NCBI RefSeq assembly: GCF_013391415.1
Contig: NZ_JACAXB010000006.1
Location: 1-64,000 of the forward strand
From: Aquitalea sp. LB_tupeE
GTDB lineage: Bacteria > Pseudomonadota > Gammaproteobacteria > Burkholderiales > Chromobacteriaceae
Length of the DNA: 64,000 nucleotides
Direction of reading: 5' to 3'
Positions 43,876 through 52,803 of the stretch are shown here, piece by piece (position 1 is the first letter of the stretch; each line of letters opens with the position of its first letter). Both the position numbers and the translations under genes were made by a program. The notes under the pieces were generated by a model. It did no database searches and was not told the origin of the DNA. It saw only the letters and a program-made list of their open reading frames with translations.

Positions 43876-44721
43876 TCAGGCCTTGTAGCCCAGCGTCCAG
43901 GTGCGCCATGCCAGCCACAGCTTGCGTACTGGCGTCAGCGACAGGCGCTGGTTCAGCACCTTGGCCGGGCCATCCAGCTGGATTTCTTCCAGCGTGGCGC
44001 GGTAGATGGCGGCCATCAGCAGGCCGGGACGCTGGCTCTTACGGTCCACCGCGGGCAGCAGCTCCCAGGCGCGGCGGTAATATTCACGCGCACGCTCAAT
44101 CTGGAAGCTCATCAGCGCAGCAAATTCCGGGCTTTCCTTGTAGTGCATCAGGTCGCTGGCCGGCACATTGAAGCGCTGCAGCTCCTCTACCGGCAGGTAA
44201 ATGCGGCCACGGCGCGCGTCTTCGCCCACATCGCGAATGATGTTGGTCAACTGGAAGGCGATGCCCAGTTCATGCGCGTATTTCAGTGTCTGGCGGTCCT
44301 GATAGCCGAAAATCTGCGCCGCCAGCTGGCCCACCACGCCTGCCACACGATGGCAGTACAGCAACAGGTCCTGGAAGCGGTCGTAACGGGCAAAGTCCAG
44401 ATCCATCTGCATGCCGTCGACAATCTCCTCCAGCAGGTTCTGCGGCAGGTCCAGCGCGGCGGCATGCGGCTTGAGCGCCAGCATCACCGGATGCTCGGGC
44501 TGGCCGTGGTACAGCTTTTCCACTTCACCCCGCCACCAGGCCAGCTTGGCACGGGCAACGTTTTCGTCGTGACATTCGTCCACCACATCGTCCACTTCGC
44601 GGCAGAAGGCATACAGTGCGGTGATGGCATCGCGGCGGTCTTCCGGCAAGAAGCGGAAGCTGTAGTAAAAGCTGGAGCCGCTGCTGGCGGCCTTGTCCTG
44701 ACAATACTGCTGCGGCGTCAC
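43876..44721 (-). CDS. hpnD: Presqualene diphosphate synthase HpnD
   Basis: Trans-prenyltransferase, 281 aa, that joins two farnesyl diphosphates to presqualene diphosphate. Key motifs: SSFYYSFRFLP near the start, CREVDDVVDE (first Asp-rich), and IIRDVGEDARRGRIYLP (second Asp-rich). The start is a GTG at 44721 preceded by AAAGGAGAGGCGT, giving the family N-terminus TPQQYCQDKAA; upstream in-frame ATG at 44802 lies in hpnC and lacks support. It follows hpnC by 32 bp. Confidence 0.93.
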   Translation of the reverse strand: MTPQQYCQDKAASSGSSFYYSFRFLPEDRRDAITALYAFCREVDDVVDECHDENVARAKLAWWRGEVEKLYHGQPEHPVMLALKPHAAALDLPQNLLEEIVDGMQMDLDFARYDRFQDLLLYCHRVAGVVGQLAAQIFGYQDRQTLKYAHELGIAFQLTNIIRDVGEDARRGRIYLPVEELQRFNVPASDLMHYKESPEFAALMSFQIERAREYYRRAWELLPAVDRKSQRPGLLMAAIYRATLEEIQLDGPAKVLNQRLSLTPVRKLWLAWRTWTLGYKA

Positions 44722-44753
44722 ACGCCTCTCCTTTGTATGTGTATGGTTGCTTC

Positions 44754-45566
44754 TTATTTGGCGCGCAGCGCACGCCACAGCATGTAAACCCAGTCGCGCC
44801 AAGTCAGCACCGGGCGCTGGCGGAACACATCACCGCCACTGTCGTGCAGTTTTTTGAGGATGCGCTCGCCACCCATGATGATGAGGCGAAGCTCCAGACC
44901 CAAGCGCCCTTTGAGCACCTTGCCCAGCGGGGCACCAGCTTGCAGCATCTTGCGGGTGCGTTCGATCTGCGCCAGCATCATCGGCCGCCACAGGCCGGTG
45001 GCATCGCGCCCGGCAATCTGTGCTTCGCGGATGCGGAATTTTTCCAGATCATCCAGCGGAATGTAGATGCGGCCCTTGTTCCAGTCCACCGCGACATCCT
45101 GCAGGAAGTTGATCAATTGCAGTGCTGTACAAATACCATCGGACATGGCCAGGCTGCGCGGGTCGTTCTCGCCATATAGCGCCAGCATCAGCCGCCCTAC
45201 CGGGTTGGCTGAGCGACGACAGTAGTCCACCACTTCGGCAAAGTTCTGGTAACGGGTTTTCACCACGTCCTGACTGAAGGCCGACAGCAAGTCATAAAAC
45301 GGCTGCATTGGTAGTTGGTGCTGGCTGATGATGGTGGCCAGATTACGCATCAGCGGCATGGCCGGGATGCCGCCATCGCGGATGACATCCAGCTCGTCAC
45401 GCAAGTGGGCCAGTTCGCGCAGGCGCTCGTCAGGCAGTTTGTCACCTTCGTCCGCCACATCATCGGCATAGCGGGCGAAATGATAGATGACATGCACCGC
45501 ACGACGCATGCGTCGTGGCAGCAAGATCGACCCGACCGGGAAGTTTTCGTAGTGACCAACCGACAT
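44754..45566 (-). CDS. hpnC: Hydroxysqualene synthase HpnC
   Basis: Squalene/phytoene synthase-fold enzyme, 270 aa, converting presqualene diphosphate to hydroxysqualene. Visible: HYENFPVGSILLPRRMR start, HFARYADDVADEGD (first Asp-rich), LINFLQDVAVDWNKGRIYIP (second Asp-rich, with the FLQDV substitution typical of HpnC). Start ATG 45566 by family; ribosome binding site is weak (GGATTGCC). First gene of hpnCDE. The squalene-hopene cyclase gene is not in this window. Confidence 0.93.
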   Translation of the reverse strand: MSVGHYENFPVGSILLPRRMRRAVHVIYHFARYADDVADEGDKLPDERLRELAHLRDELDVIRDGGIPAMPLMRNLATIISQHQLPMQPFYDLLSAFSQDVVKTRYQNFAEVVDYCRRSANPVGRLMLALYGENDPRSLAMSDGICTALQLINFLQDVAVDWNKGRIYIPLDDLEKFRIREAQIAGRDATGLWRPMMLAQIERTRKMLQAGAPLGKVLKGRLGLELRLIIMGGERILKKLHDSGGDVFRQRPVLTWRDWVYMLWRALRAK

Positions 45567-45642
45567 CGGCAATCCAACCCTGTCATTGCAGAACGGGTGA
45601 TTATAGCGCAGGGCTGGCGGTAAATTTTTTTTCGCAGATCCC

Positions 45643-45671
45643 TTTACAGCCGCGGACAGCCTGTCTATACT
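45643..45671 (+). promoter_or_regulatory. Stable-RNA promoter of the tRNA cluster
   Basis: TTTACA (45643-45648), exact 17-bp spacer, TATACT (45666-45671), followed by a GC-rich discriminator GCGCCCC. This is the typical form of a ppGpp-sensitive stable-RNA promoter. Transcription would start near 45678, about 19 nt before the first tRNA. Confidence 0.85.
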
Positions 45672-45696
45672 GCGCCCCACTGTGAACGACAGACAC

Positions 45697-45772
<76 letters not shown>

Positions 45773-45797
45773 AAGGTCTTTACAGGTTTTGCCTAGG

Positions 45798-45873
45798 GTC
45801 CCCATCGTCTAGAGGCCTAGGACATCGCCCTTTCACGGCGGTAACCGGGGTTCGAATCCCCGTGGGGACGCCA
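45798..45873 (+). tRNA. tRNA-Glu(TTC)
   Basis: 76-nt cloverleaf with encoded CCA; acceptor GTCCCCA/TGGGGAC, anticodon loop CTTTCAC giving TTC, T arm CCGGGG-TTCGAAT-CCCCG. It reads GAA/GAG codons. Co-transcribed with the flanking tRNA-Ala genes. Confidence 0.97.
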
Positions 45874-45894
45874 AGAATTCGATGTAGTACCCGT

Positions 45895-45970
<76 letters not shown>

Positions 45971-46021
45971 CAATTCAGATACTGATGACATCGCCTGACG
46001 GGTTTCATCAGTCCAGCATTC

Positions 46022-46097
<76 letters not shown>

Positions 46098-46150
46098 CTA
46101 CACAGTCAGCTGGCCGATGGCTCCAGACCATCAGACAGACAAAGCAATAC

Positions 46151-46226
<76 letters not shown>

Positions 46227-46230
46227 ACAC

Positions 46231-46263
46231 AAAAGCCGGAATCACACGATTCCGGCTTTTTCT
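46231..46263. terminator. Terminator of the tRNA cluster
   Basis: AAAAGCCGGAATC (46231-46243) pairs perfectly with GATTCCGGCTTTT (46248-46260), loop ACAC, then TCTTT. Flanking A/T tracts mean it can also stop the convergent gene at 46273. Confidence 0.92.
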
Positions 46264-46272
46264 TTGCCTGCG

Positions 46273-46935
46273 TCAAACGGCTGCCGTCCCCGGCGGCCCC
46301 AGCAGCGGCACCAGCTGTGCCAGCCTTGCCTGTACCTGCAACAGCAGCGGATGCTGCGCCATGCCAAAGCCCTCGCCAACCAGCGCCAGCACAAAGCGGA
46401 TGCCGTGCAATACCAGCACGGCGGCTTCTTGCTCTTGTGGCAGCAAGACATTGTCACCAGGCCGTTGCCGTCGCCGCCGCTCCGCCACCCGCGGCGCAAA
46501 TGCTGGCGATGGCAGTTCTCCGGCCTGCCTGCTGTACAAGCGATAAGGCAAGGGCCAGTCATCCACCACAACGGGCTGTCGCCCGGTCAGCTCCTGCAGC
46601 ACCTGTCCCCATTCCTCAACCAGACGCACCAGGCGTTCCAGCCCGCTCCTGGCCTGTCCTCGGCCACCCTGCATCATCTGCTCGCGCAAATGCTGGACGC
46701 GCCGCAGCAGAAAACGCAGCTTGGCCAAGGCCAGCTGACGCGCGTCTTCATCCCGTCCGCTACCGGCACGTCGTGCCAGATCATCCAGCATGGCCACCCA
46801 GTCCAGAAACTCGGTCAGGGTGGCACTTTCCTTTACATCATCCCCATCAGGCATGCGCCGTGACGCTTTGGTGCGGTGGGCTTGCGGTTCAGCCATGGCG
46901 TTGAACCAGACATTCTGCTTGGCGGTGATTTTCAT
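46273..46935 (-). CDS. Hypothetical protein, unrecognised family
   Basis: 220 residues, Arg/Leu/Gln-rich and mainly helical with no signal peptide or membrane segment. The N-terminal 30 residues are polar (HRTKASRRMPDG); the body contains LDWVAMLDDLARRA, ALAKLRFLLRRVQHLREQMMQ and a C-terminal ALVGEGFGMAQHPLLLQVQARLAQLVPLL helix pair. GAGG lies 7 bp before ATG 46935. No catalytic motif is visible. It is a single gene convergent with the tRNA cluster. Confidence 0.6.
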   Translation of the reverse strand: MKITAKQNVWFNAMAEPQAHRTKASRRMPDGDDVKESATLTEFLDWVAMLDDLARRAGSGRDEDARQLALAKLRFLLRRVQHLREQMMQGGRGQARSGLERLVRLVEEWGQVLQELTGRQPVVVDDWPLPYRLYSRQAGELPSPAFAPRVAERRRRQRPGDNVLLPQEQEAAVLVLHGIRFVLALVGEGFGMAQHPLLLQVQARLAQLVPLLGPPGTAAV

Positions 46936-47233
46936 CGCGATGCCTCACTTGGCGGACTGCCACCTTATCTTCAATTATTTCTTGTTTTATTTTAAACCTA
47001 TCGGCCAGTATCACAAATACTTGAACCGGAGCACAGCAAGCGCGGCACCCTTCTGCAATTCACAGGGCAAGGACGGGAGAAGATGGCAAGAGACGGGAGG
47101 GCTGCGGACTCAATCAGCAGGTCGGAAGGGCCAGCCATGGAGGGGTCTGCGAAAACGTATCAAATGAGTTTGTCAGCAGAATAATGCCAGCGCATGGCGC
47201 TGGCATCGGGGAAGTGCGGCAAAAAAGGAATGA
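46936..47233. other. Intergenic region with a perfect hairpin after ribA
   Basis: No gene is seen in these 298 bp. Near its end ATGCCAGCGC (47184-47193) pairs with GCGCTGGCAT (47197-47206), loop ATG; on the minus strand it lies after the ribA stop with a weak ATTATTCT tail, so it is a possible ribA terminator. The middle is a GA-rich plus-strand stretch (GACGGGAG repeated at about 47075 and 47094). Confidence 0.55.
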
Positions 47234-47857
47234 TCAGGAGAACAGCATGTGGCCCAGCTTGGCAGCCTTGGTATCCAGGTAACGATCGTTATGCGGATTG
47301 CGCCCCACCATCAGCGGCACCCGTTCCACTACGTCGATTCCGGCAGTCTTGAGGGTTTCCAGCTTGCGCGGGTTGTTGGTCATCACCCGCACGCTCTTGA
47401 TATTCAGCGCATCCAGCATATGGCGCGCCACGCGGAAGTCACGCATGTCCGCCGGGAAGCCCAGTTGCTCGTTGGCTTCAACCGTGTCCGCCCCGCCATC
47501 CTGCAATTTGTAGGCGCGGATCTTGTTGATCAGACCGATACCACGACCTTCTTGCCGCAAATACAGCAAAGCACCACGGCCTTCCTTTGCAATGGCTTCC
47601 AGCGCAGCTTCCAGCTGGAAACCGCAATCGCAACGCAAGGAGAACAGTGCGTCACCAGTCAGGCATTCCGAATGCAGGCGTGCCAGCACCGGCTCACCAT
47701 CGGCCACGTCGCCCATGGTGAGCACCACATGTTCGCGCCGGCTGTCCTGCTCCTCAAAGCCGTGCATGGTGAACACCCCGAATGGCGTAGGCAGCTTGCA
47801 ACTGGCCACGTAATCAACAACGGGTTCAATCTGCGGGTTGGGGTATTGCGCGGCCAT
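47234..47857 (-). CDS. ribA: GTP cyclohydrolase II
   Basis: First committed enzyme of riboflavin synthesis, 207 aa. Zinc ligands appear as C-x10-C-x-C in [19 protein letters not shown]; other signatures are [22 protein letters not shown] in two parts and [13 protein letters not shown]-like [12 protein letters not shown]. No fused DHBP synthase domain. ATG 47857 follows CGGAGCAAGC; the frame runs upstream but family homology starts here. It sits alone after the GAF protein gene, separated by an 83-bp gap with a small hairpin (47884-47904). Confidence 0.95.
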   Translation of the reverse strand: MAAQYPNPQIEPVVDYVASCKLPTPFGVFTMHGFEEQDSRREHVVLTMGDVADGEPVLARLHSECLTGDALFSLRCDCGFQLEAALEAIAKEGRGALLYLRQEGRGIGLINKIRAYKLQDGGADTVEANEQLGFPADMRDFRVARHMLDALNIKSVRVMTNNPRKLETLKTAGIDVVERVPLMVGRNPHNDRYLDTKAAKLGHMLFS

Positions 47858-47940
47858 GCTTGCTCCGGAATCTGTTCGGGAAACTTCGCGCTTGCTTCGC
47901 GAAGCCATGTGGTGGGGAATGTTCCGTAACTGAGGGCAAT

Positions 47941-48648
47941 TTACGCCTTTTCAAGCGGCGGCATGGCAGCAAACGGTGCGGCCAGCACAATGGCCAATGC
48001 TGCCAGCCATACCTGACGGCTGGCATCAAAGTAGCCCAGCTGACTGGATTCGGCATCCAGAATACCCAATACCCGGTCATGCTCATCCACGATGGGCAGG
48101 CAGACTTCACTCTTCACCTTGGGGTCGCATTCGTAGTAGCCACCACCTTCGGCGCGCCAGGCGGCGACATCGTCAATCAGCACGCCCCAGCCGGTCAGGC
48201 CAACACGGCTGTTATTGCTGCCTGCAGCAAATTCTTCGGTCAGCGGGAATTCAGCCCGGCTGGGCAGGCCCTGGTAGGCCAGCTTTACCAGACGGGCATC
48301 CTTGCCCTCACCGGCGCGGCGATAAATGCCCAGCCAGTCTGCACCGATCCTCTGGTTGACCGAATCGACCAGTGCATTGAAATTGGTCAGCAAGCTGCGT
48401 GCAGCTTCGGTTTCGCCGCCAAACCATACCGACAGGTCGTACGGTTCATCAGCCAGCTCCTCCACCAGCGAGCAGGTACCATCTTCGCTCAACTCGGGCA
48501 CCTGGTAGCGGAACAGATCGCGCTGCACCGGGGGTTTTTCCACATCCAGCACGGCCTGCAAGGTCATGACGGCAATTTGCAATTCGGTTCGATCTAGCTT
48601 CAGGCCCTGTTCACGCAGGTAGTCGGTCAGCTGGCGGGTCGGTATCAT
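47941..48648 (-). CDS. GAF-domain protein, free-Met sulfoxide reductase-like fold
   Basis: 235 aa. The C-terminal half (about 95-230) is a GAF domain: [13 protein letters not shown], then [32 protein letters not shown] in register with the fRMsr/MsrC family, and [12 protein letters not shown] as the final helix. The Cys in YECD aligns with the catalytic Cys of free-methionine-R-sulfoxide reductase, but the two resolving Cys of that family are not evident, so enzymatic activity is uncertain. N-terminal 90 residues are unrecognised. ATG 48648 follows GGAGTATTG. Confidence 0.7.
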   Translation of the reverse strand: MIPTRQLTDYLREQGLKLDRTELQIAVMTLQAVLDVEKPPVQRDLFRYQVPELSEDGTCSLVEELADEPYDLSVWFGGETEAARSLLTNFNALVDSVNQRIGADWLGIYRRAGEGKDARLVKLAYQGLPSRAEFPLTEEFAAGSNNSRVGLTGWGVLIDDVAAWRAEGGGYYECDPKVKSEVCLPIVDEHDRVLGILDAESSQLGYFDASRQVWLAALAIVLAAPFAAMPPLEKA

Positions 48649-48771
48649 CAATACTCCTGGCATTGCTTGGAACACAGACAGCCAAACACGGCCAGGCTGC
48701 CTGATAAAACGCGTTAGCATACCAATACTGCCAACAAAAGTCGCCCTTCCCTCTGCCTGCATCGCTGCCTC

Positions 48772-49851
48772 ATGACTGCCATTCATATCCGGTTTTCCCC
48801 CTTGCGTATCCGCGCGGGTCATCACGCCATCTCCCTGCTACGGCAACACAGCCTGTCCGCCGACAAGGTGGGCAGCCTGCCCGGTGCTGCCGGAGGCCCC
48901 AAGGCAATTGGCTTGTGCGGGCTGGATCAGGCGGTGTTCGGCTGGCTGGCCGCCAGTCCGCGTCCGCGCGAGCTGGTGGGCGCATCCATCGGCAGCTGGC
49001 GCTTTGCCTGTGCCATGCAGGCCAATCCACAACAAGCCCTGGCCCGGCTGGCCGAACGCTATACCGCGGAATGCTATGCCGACAATGTCGACATCACCGG
49101 CATTACCGCACAAACCCGGCTGATGCTGCAGGACATCCTTGGCACGGACGGCCTGCAAGCCATCCTGCAGCATCCGCATTACCGTTTATCGTTGCTGCTG
49201 GTGGCATCGCACGGCTTGTTACGGCACGAAACACCGGCCTTGCTACTGCCCGGTCTGGCCCTTTGCGCCACGCTCAACGGCCTTGGCCGCAACTTGCTGC
49301 GCCACTGTTTCAGCCGGGTGATTTGCCATGATGCCCGCAGCAACTTGCATTTTGCCCCGCACGATGGCCTGCCCACTCGTTTACTTGCGTTGAGTGAACA
49401 TAATCTGGCTGCGGCGCTGATGGGCAGCGTGGCCATACCGGGGGTATTGCACGGGGTAAGCCTGCCGGGTTCGGCAGCTGGCGTGTACCGGGATGGCGGC
49501 TTGCTGGATTACCACCTGGACCTGCCCTTTGTCTGGCAAGATGACATCACACTCTATCCGCACTTCGGCCCGCGCATCGTGCCGGGCTGGTTCGACAAAT
49601 TCCTGCCCTGGCGGCAACACCAGCCGTCCCATCACGGCAATACCCTGTTGCTTTGCCCTTCCGCTGACTATCTGGCACGGCTGCCTGGCGGCAAGCTGCC
49701 TGACCGCAGCGACTTCAAACGCTATCGCGGCCAGGACAAGCTACGCCAGCAACAGTGGCGTACAGCCTGCAGCGAAAGCCAGCGCCTGGGGGACGCCTGG
49801 CAGGAATGGCTGGCGCGCGGCTGCCCGCTGGATGTAGTGGAAGCGCTCTAG
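48772..49851 (+). CDS. Patatin-like phospholipase
   Basis: 359-residue serine lipid hydrolase of the patatin fold. The oxyanion hole is GAAGGPK (about 38-44), the nucleophile is Ser in VGASIGSWR, and the catalytic Asp is in VYRDGGLLDYH (DGG). So the Ser-Asp dyad is intact. No signal peptide, so a cytoplasmic or membrane-peripheral phospholipase is likely; substrate is unknown. A weak start context precedes ATG 48772. It ends at a strong terminator. Confidence 0.88.
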   Translation: MTAIHIRFSPLRIRAGHHAISLLRQHSLSADKVGSLPGAAGGPKAIGLCGLDQAVFGWLAASPRPRELVGASIGSWRFACAMQANPQQALARLAERYTAECYADNVDITGITAQTRLMLQDILGTDGLQAILQHPHYRLSLLLVASHGLLRHETPALLLPGLALCATLNGLGRNLLRHCFSRVICHDARSNLHFAPHDGLPTRLLALSEHNLAAALMGSVAIPGVLHGVSLPGSAAGVYRDGGLLDYHLDLPFVWQDDITLYPHFGPRIVPGWFDKFLPWRQHQPSHHGNTLLLCPSADYLARLPGGKLPDRSDFKRYRGQDKLRQQQWRTACSESQRLGDAWQEWLARGCPLDVVEAL

Positions 49852-49873
49852 TTATTGCGGCTGGATGACCAAA

Positions 49874-49903
49874 GAAAAAGCCCCCGTTCGGGGGCTTTTC
49901 TCT
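49874..49903. terminator. Bidirectional terminator
   Basis: AAAAAGCCCCC pairs with GGGGGCTTTT around GTTC, with A and T tracts on either side. It separates the convergent patatin-like and potF-like genes. Confidence 0.92.
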
Positions 49904-49921
49904 GAGGTCAGGCAATATGGC

Positions 49922-51013
49922 TCAACCGGCACGGCCCAGCTTGAAGTTCTGCCACAGACGCGAATAAATGCGCAGGGTTTTCGGGTCCACCGACTTCATG
50001 ATGAAGCCCTTCTTCACATCATCCGCAGTCGGGAAGATGCTGCGATCGGACAGATATTTCTTGTCGATGAAAGGACGCGCAGCCAGGCTGCCCGGTGCAT
50101 AGGTCACCTTGTTGGCATTGGCAGCAGCAACATGCGGGTCCAGCGTGTAGTTGATAAAGGCCAGGGCGTTGGCAACATTGGCGGCATCCTTCGGAATGGT
50201 CATGCTGTCCACCCAGAAGGCCACGCCGGTCGACGGCATCAGTACCTTGATATTGACACCACGCTTGGCTTCTTCGGCACGACGTTTGGCAATGTTCAGG
50301 TCACCGCCGTAGCCCATGGCCAGGCAAACGTCACCATTGGCGATGTCGTTGATGTAACCGGAGGAGGAGAACTGGGTGATGCTGCTACGGATGGCAGCCA
50401 GTTGCGGTGCCACGGCCTTGTAGTCAGCCTCGTTGTTGCTGCCTGGCTGCTTGCCATAGTAGTGCAATACTTTGGGCAGGACGTCGGAGGCCGAATCCAG
50501 AATGCTTACGCCGCAGGATTTCAGCTTGGAAGCATATTCCGGCTTGAACAGCAGGTCCCATTCATTGGCCGGCAGCTTGCCGCCCAGAGCCTTCTTCACC
50601 TTGTCTTCGTTGATACCCAGGGTAATCACACCCCAGAAGTAAGGCACGGCAAACTTGTTACCCGGGTCGGAGGCCTCCATCAGCTTGAGCAGGGCCGGGT
50701 CCAGGTTCTTGTAATTGGGGATCTTGCTCTTGTCCAGCGGCTGGAACAGGCCACCCTTGATACCGACTTCCAGCACATTATTGGACGGTACGGTGATGTC
50801 GTAGCCGGAATGACCGGTCACCAGCTTGGCATTCAGGGTTTCCATGCTGTCGTAGACGTCGTAACGCACCTTGATACCGGTTTTCTTGCTGAAATCCGGC
50901 ACGGTGGTCGGTGCAATGTAATCAGACCAGTTATAAATGTTTACAACGGGTGCGCCAGCCTGAGCTGCCAGTGCAGTGGCAGCCAGCAGGCCGCCAATAA
51001 TCATTTTTTTCAT
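49922..51013 (-). CDS. potF: Polyamine ABC transporter substrate-binding protein (PotF/PotD-like)
   Basis: Periplasmic binding protein for putrescine or spermidine, 363 aa. Signal peptide MKKMIIGGLLAATALAAQA; mature start APVVNIYNWSDYIAPTTVPDF is characteristic, as are YDVYDSMETLNAKL, GHSGYDITVPSNNV and FWVDSMTIPKDAANVANA. Start ATG 51013 is chosen for the signal peptide and GGAG upstream. The permease and ATPase genes (potGHI) are not adjacent, so it is an unlinked receptor gene here. PotF versus PotD cannot be settled by eye. Confidence 0.88.
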   Translation of the reverse strand: MKKMIIGGLLAATALAAQAGAPVVNIYNWSDYIAPTTVPDFSKKTGIKVRYDVYDSMETLNAKLVTGHSGYDITVPSNNVLEVGIKGGLFQPLDKSKIPNYKNLDPALLKLMEASDPGNKFAVPYFWGVITLGINEDKVKKALGGKLPANEWDLLFKPEYASKLKSCGVSILDSASDVLPKVLHYYGKQPGSNNEADYKAVAPQLAAIRSSITQFSSSGYINDIANGDVCLAMGYGGDLNIAKRRAEEAKRGVNIKVLMPSTGVAFWVDSMTIPKDAANVANALAFINYTLDPHVAAANANKVTYAPGSLAARPFIDKKYLSDRSIFPTADDVKKGFIMKSVDPKTLRIYSRLWQNFKLGRAG

Positions 51014-51141
51014 TGTTTCCCAACTCCTTCGGTACAGGTTTGTTGCATCATGCCTGTTTAGCATATCAGTACATTTGTGATCAAATCTACCATTTCCTTA
51101 AACAGCCTGCGTCTGCTGCTTGCGAAAAATGCCATGCAAAA

Positions 51142-51170
51142 TGGAAAAAGCCGCCAAATATGGCGGCTTT
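51142..51170 (-). terminator. Terminator after hslO
   Basis: AAAGCCGCCA (51147-51156) pairs with TGGCGGCTTT (51161-51170), loop AATA; on the minus strand it is followed by TTTTTCCATTTT. Confidence 0.88.
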
Positions 51171-51207
51171 CATGCCAGCAAGCAAGCTTGGCCTGGCAGT
51201 GCACAAC

Positions 51208-52086
51208 TTAATGTCGCGCTTCGCGCACGGCGGCAACCAGGTCGTAATCGAACAGTTCGTTGGCGTCCTCTTCATCAAACACATAGTGCTGGTTGCAGTA
51301 GTCGCAGACAATTTCCACACTGCCCTGCTCCACCAGCACTTCGCCCACTTCCTGACCGCCCAGCATCTTCAGCATGTTGCCCACGCGTTCGCGGCTGCAA
51401 TTACAGGCAAAGCTGACGCCTTCCGGCTCGAACACCCGCACGGTTTCTTCATGGAACAGGCGGTGCAGGATGTCCGCCGCCGGCAGGGTCAGCAATTCAT
51501 CGGCTTGCAATGTGCCGCCCAGAATGCGGACGCGGTCCCAGCCTTCCGGCTCGCCATGGCCATCCGGCAGGCGTTGCAGCAACATGCCGGCTGCGGTGCT
51601 GTCATTGCTGGCCAATACCAGGCGGGTATCCAGCTGCTCGGAACGCAGCATGTAGTTTTCCAGCATCTGGCCGATGCTGTCACCCTCCAGCGCCACAATG
51701 CCTTGCCAGGTTTGCGACTTGTCCAGCTTGGGTTCCAGCGTGATGACAAACTGACCGGCACCGCCCAGCAAATCCAGAATGGGAGCTTCGGGCAGGTCGC
51801 CATCCCACTTGGCAGTGGCGCGCACCGTGCGGTCATGGTTGCACTCCACCACAGCCAGGCGCAGCGGACCGCTGCCATGCAGTTGCAGGATGAGGGCACC
51901 GTCAAATTTCAGGTTGGCCGACATCAGCTGCGCAGCCGCCATCATCTGGCCCAGAATGTTCTTGAGCGGTGCGGGATAGGCACGACGGGCCAGCACCTGT
52001 TGCCAGGCACCATCCAGACGCACCAGTGCACCGCGCACCGGTGCGCCATCAAACAGGAATCGTTGCAAAGTATCGTGTTGGCTCAT
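51208..52086 (-). CDS. hslO: Redox-regulated chaperone Hsp33
   Basis: 292-residue holdase chaperone activated by oxidation. The C-terminal zinc redox switch is intact: CNCSRER and CDYCNQH provide the four Cys in CxC...CxxC order. The N-terminal domain opens FLFDGAPVRGALVRLD, with ILGQMMAAAQLMSANLKFDG typical of Hsp33. Released by oxidative unfolding it prevents aggregation. It begins 2 bp after the stop of the proteasome-homologue gene with AAGGAATAAAC overlapping that stop, so both are co-translated. Confidence 0.96.
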   Translation of the reverse strand: MSQHDTLQRFLFDGAPVRGALVRLDGAWQQVLARRAYPAPLKNILGQMMAAAQLMSANLKFDGALILQLHGSGPLRLAVVECNHDRTVRATAKWDGDLPEAPILDLLGGAGQFVITLEPKLDKSQTWQGIVALEGDSIGQMLENYMLRSEQLDTRLVLASNDSTAAGMLLQRLPDGHGEPEGWDRVRILGGTLQADELLTLPAADILHRLFHEETVRVFEPEGVSFACNCSRERVGNMLKMLGGQEVGEVLVEQGSVEIVCDYCNQHYVFDEEDANELFDYDLVAAVREARH

Positions 52087-52088
52087 GT

Positions 52089-52676
52089 TTATTCCTTGGC
52101 GGTGTCTTCTGCCACTTCTACGGTATAGACGGTCATCGGCAAGCAGGAATTGACGTCGAATTCACAACCGGCGCGCACGCCCAGCTCGGCGATTTCACGT
52201 GCGGTCAAATCCTGCTCGTAAGCGGCAAACATCGCACCCATGGCGAATTTGCGGCCCGAACCTATCGCCCAGAATCGCGAAAACTGGTAGATCTCGCGCA
52301 TGGGGTAAACACCGAAAATACCGTGGGGATTGGCAATCACCACCATCATCTGACTGGATTCATAAGGGTCTTCCTCGTCCTCTTCCGGACGCAGGTAAAA
52401 CCCGTCTTTCAATTTGGGATGCAGCTTGCGAAAGGTATCGAAAATACCTTTGCGGCTGGAGAAGTCCTTTTTCTTCAGTTCCTTCAGCGCACCTTGCAAC
52501 ACCAGGTCATGGGCGGCGGAACCGGAAATGGCAAGATAACTGTCTCCATGCTGGAAAATCTTGTTATGGAAACAGTCGTAGTTGGCCAGTAGCTTCTGGT
52601 CATCACCAAAGGTGGTCTGGCTGTCGGCGGCAATGGCAATCTGCCCGCCTTTTCTTACTGCCACAATGGTTGTCAT
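52089..52676 (-). CDS. Proteasome-like Ntn protease (betaproteobacteria proteasome homologue)
   Basis: 195-residue HslV-like subunit. It begins M-TTIVAVRKGGQIAIAAD; removal of Met leaves the catalytic Thr1, and the HslV-conserved Asp17 (IAADSQTT) and a candidate Lys in HNKIF are present. IGSGRKFAMGAM corresponds to the HslV GSG loop. It differs from HslV in lacking the usual neighbour hslU and in an acidic insertion (RPEEDEEDP) in the middle. These features fit the betaproteobacteria proteasome homologue (BPH) group. It lies directly upstream of hslO (2 bp). Confidence 0.82.
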   Translation of the reverse strand: MTTIVAVRKGGQIAIAADSQTTFGDDQKLLANYDCFHNKIFQHGDSYLAISGSAAHDLVLQGALKELKKKDFSSRKGIFDTFRKLHPKLKDGFYLRPEEDEEDPYESSQMMVVIANPHGIFGVYPMREIYQFSRFWAIGSGRKFAMGAMFAAYEQDLTAREIAELGVRAGCEFDVNSCLPMTVYTVEVAEDTAKE

Positions 52677-52756
52677 TGCCGGATGCGCCTGCTTGCAAGG
52701 GAAGGGGCTAATATAGGGCCGCATGGCAAAAATGCAAGCCTGTCCGGCAATATGCA

Positions 52757-52780
52757 ACAAGCCGACTGGCGTCGGCTTGT
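52757..52780 (-). terminator. Hairpin after the L,D-transpeptidase gene
   Basis: ACAAGCCGAC (52757-52766) pairs with GTCGGCTTGT (52771-52780), loop TGGC; on the minus strand it is followed by TGCATATTGCC. No T-tract, so weak, but it lies exactly between two minus-strand genes. Confidence 0.5.
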
Positions 52781-52803
52781 AACCATGGCTACCCGAACCT
52801 TGC

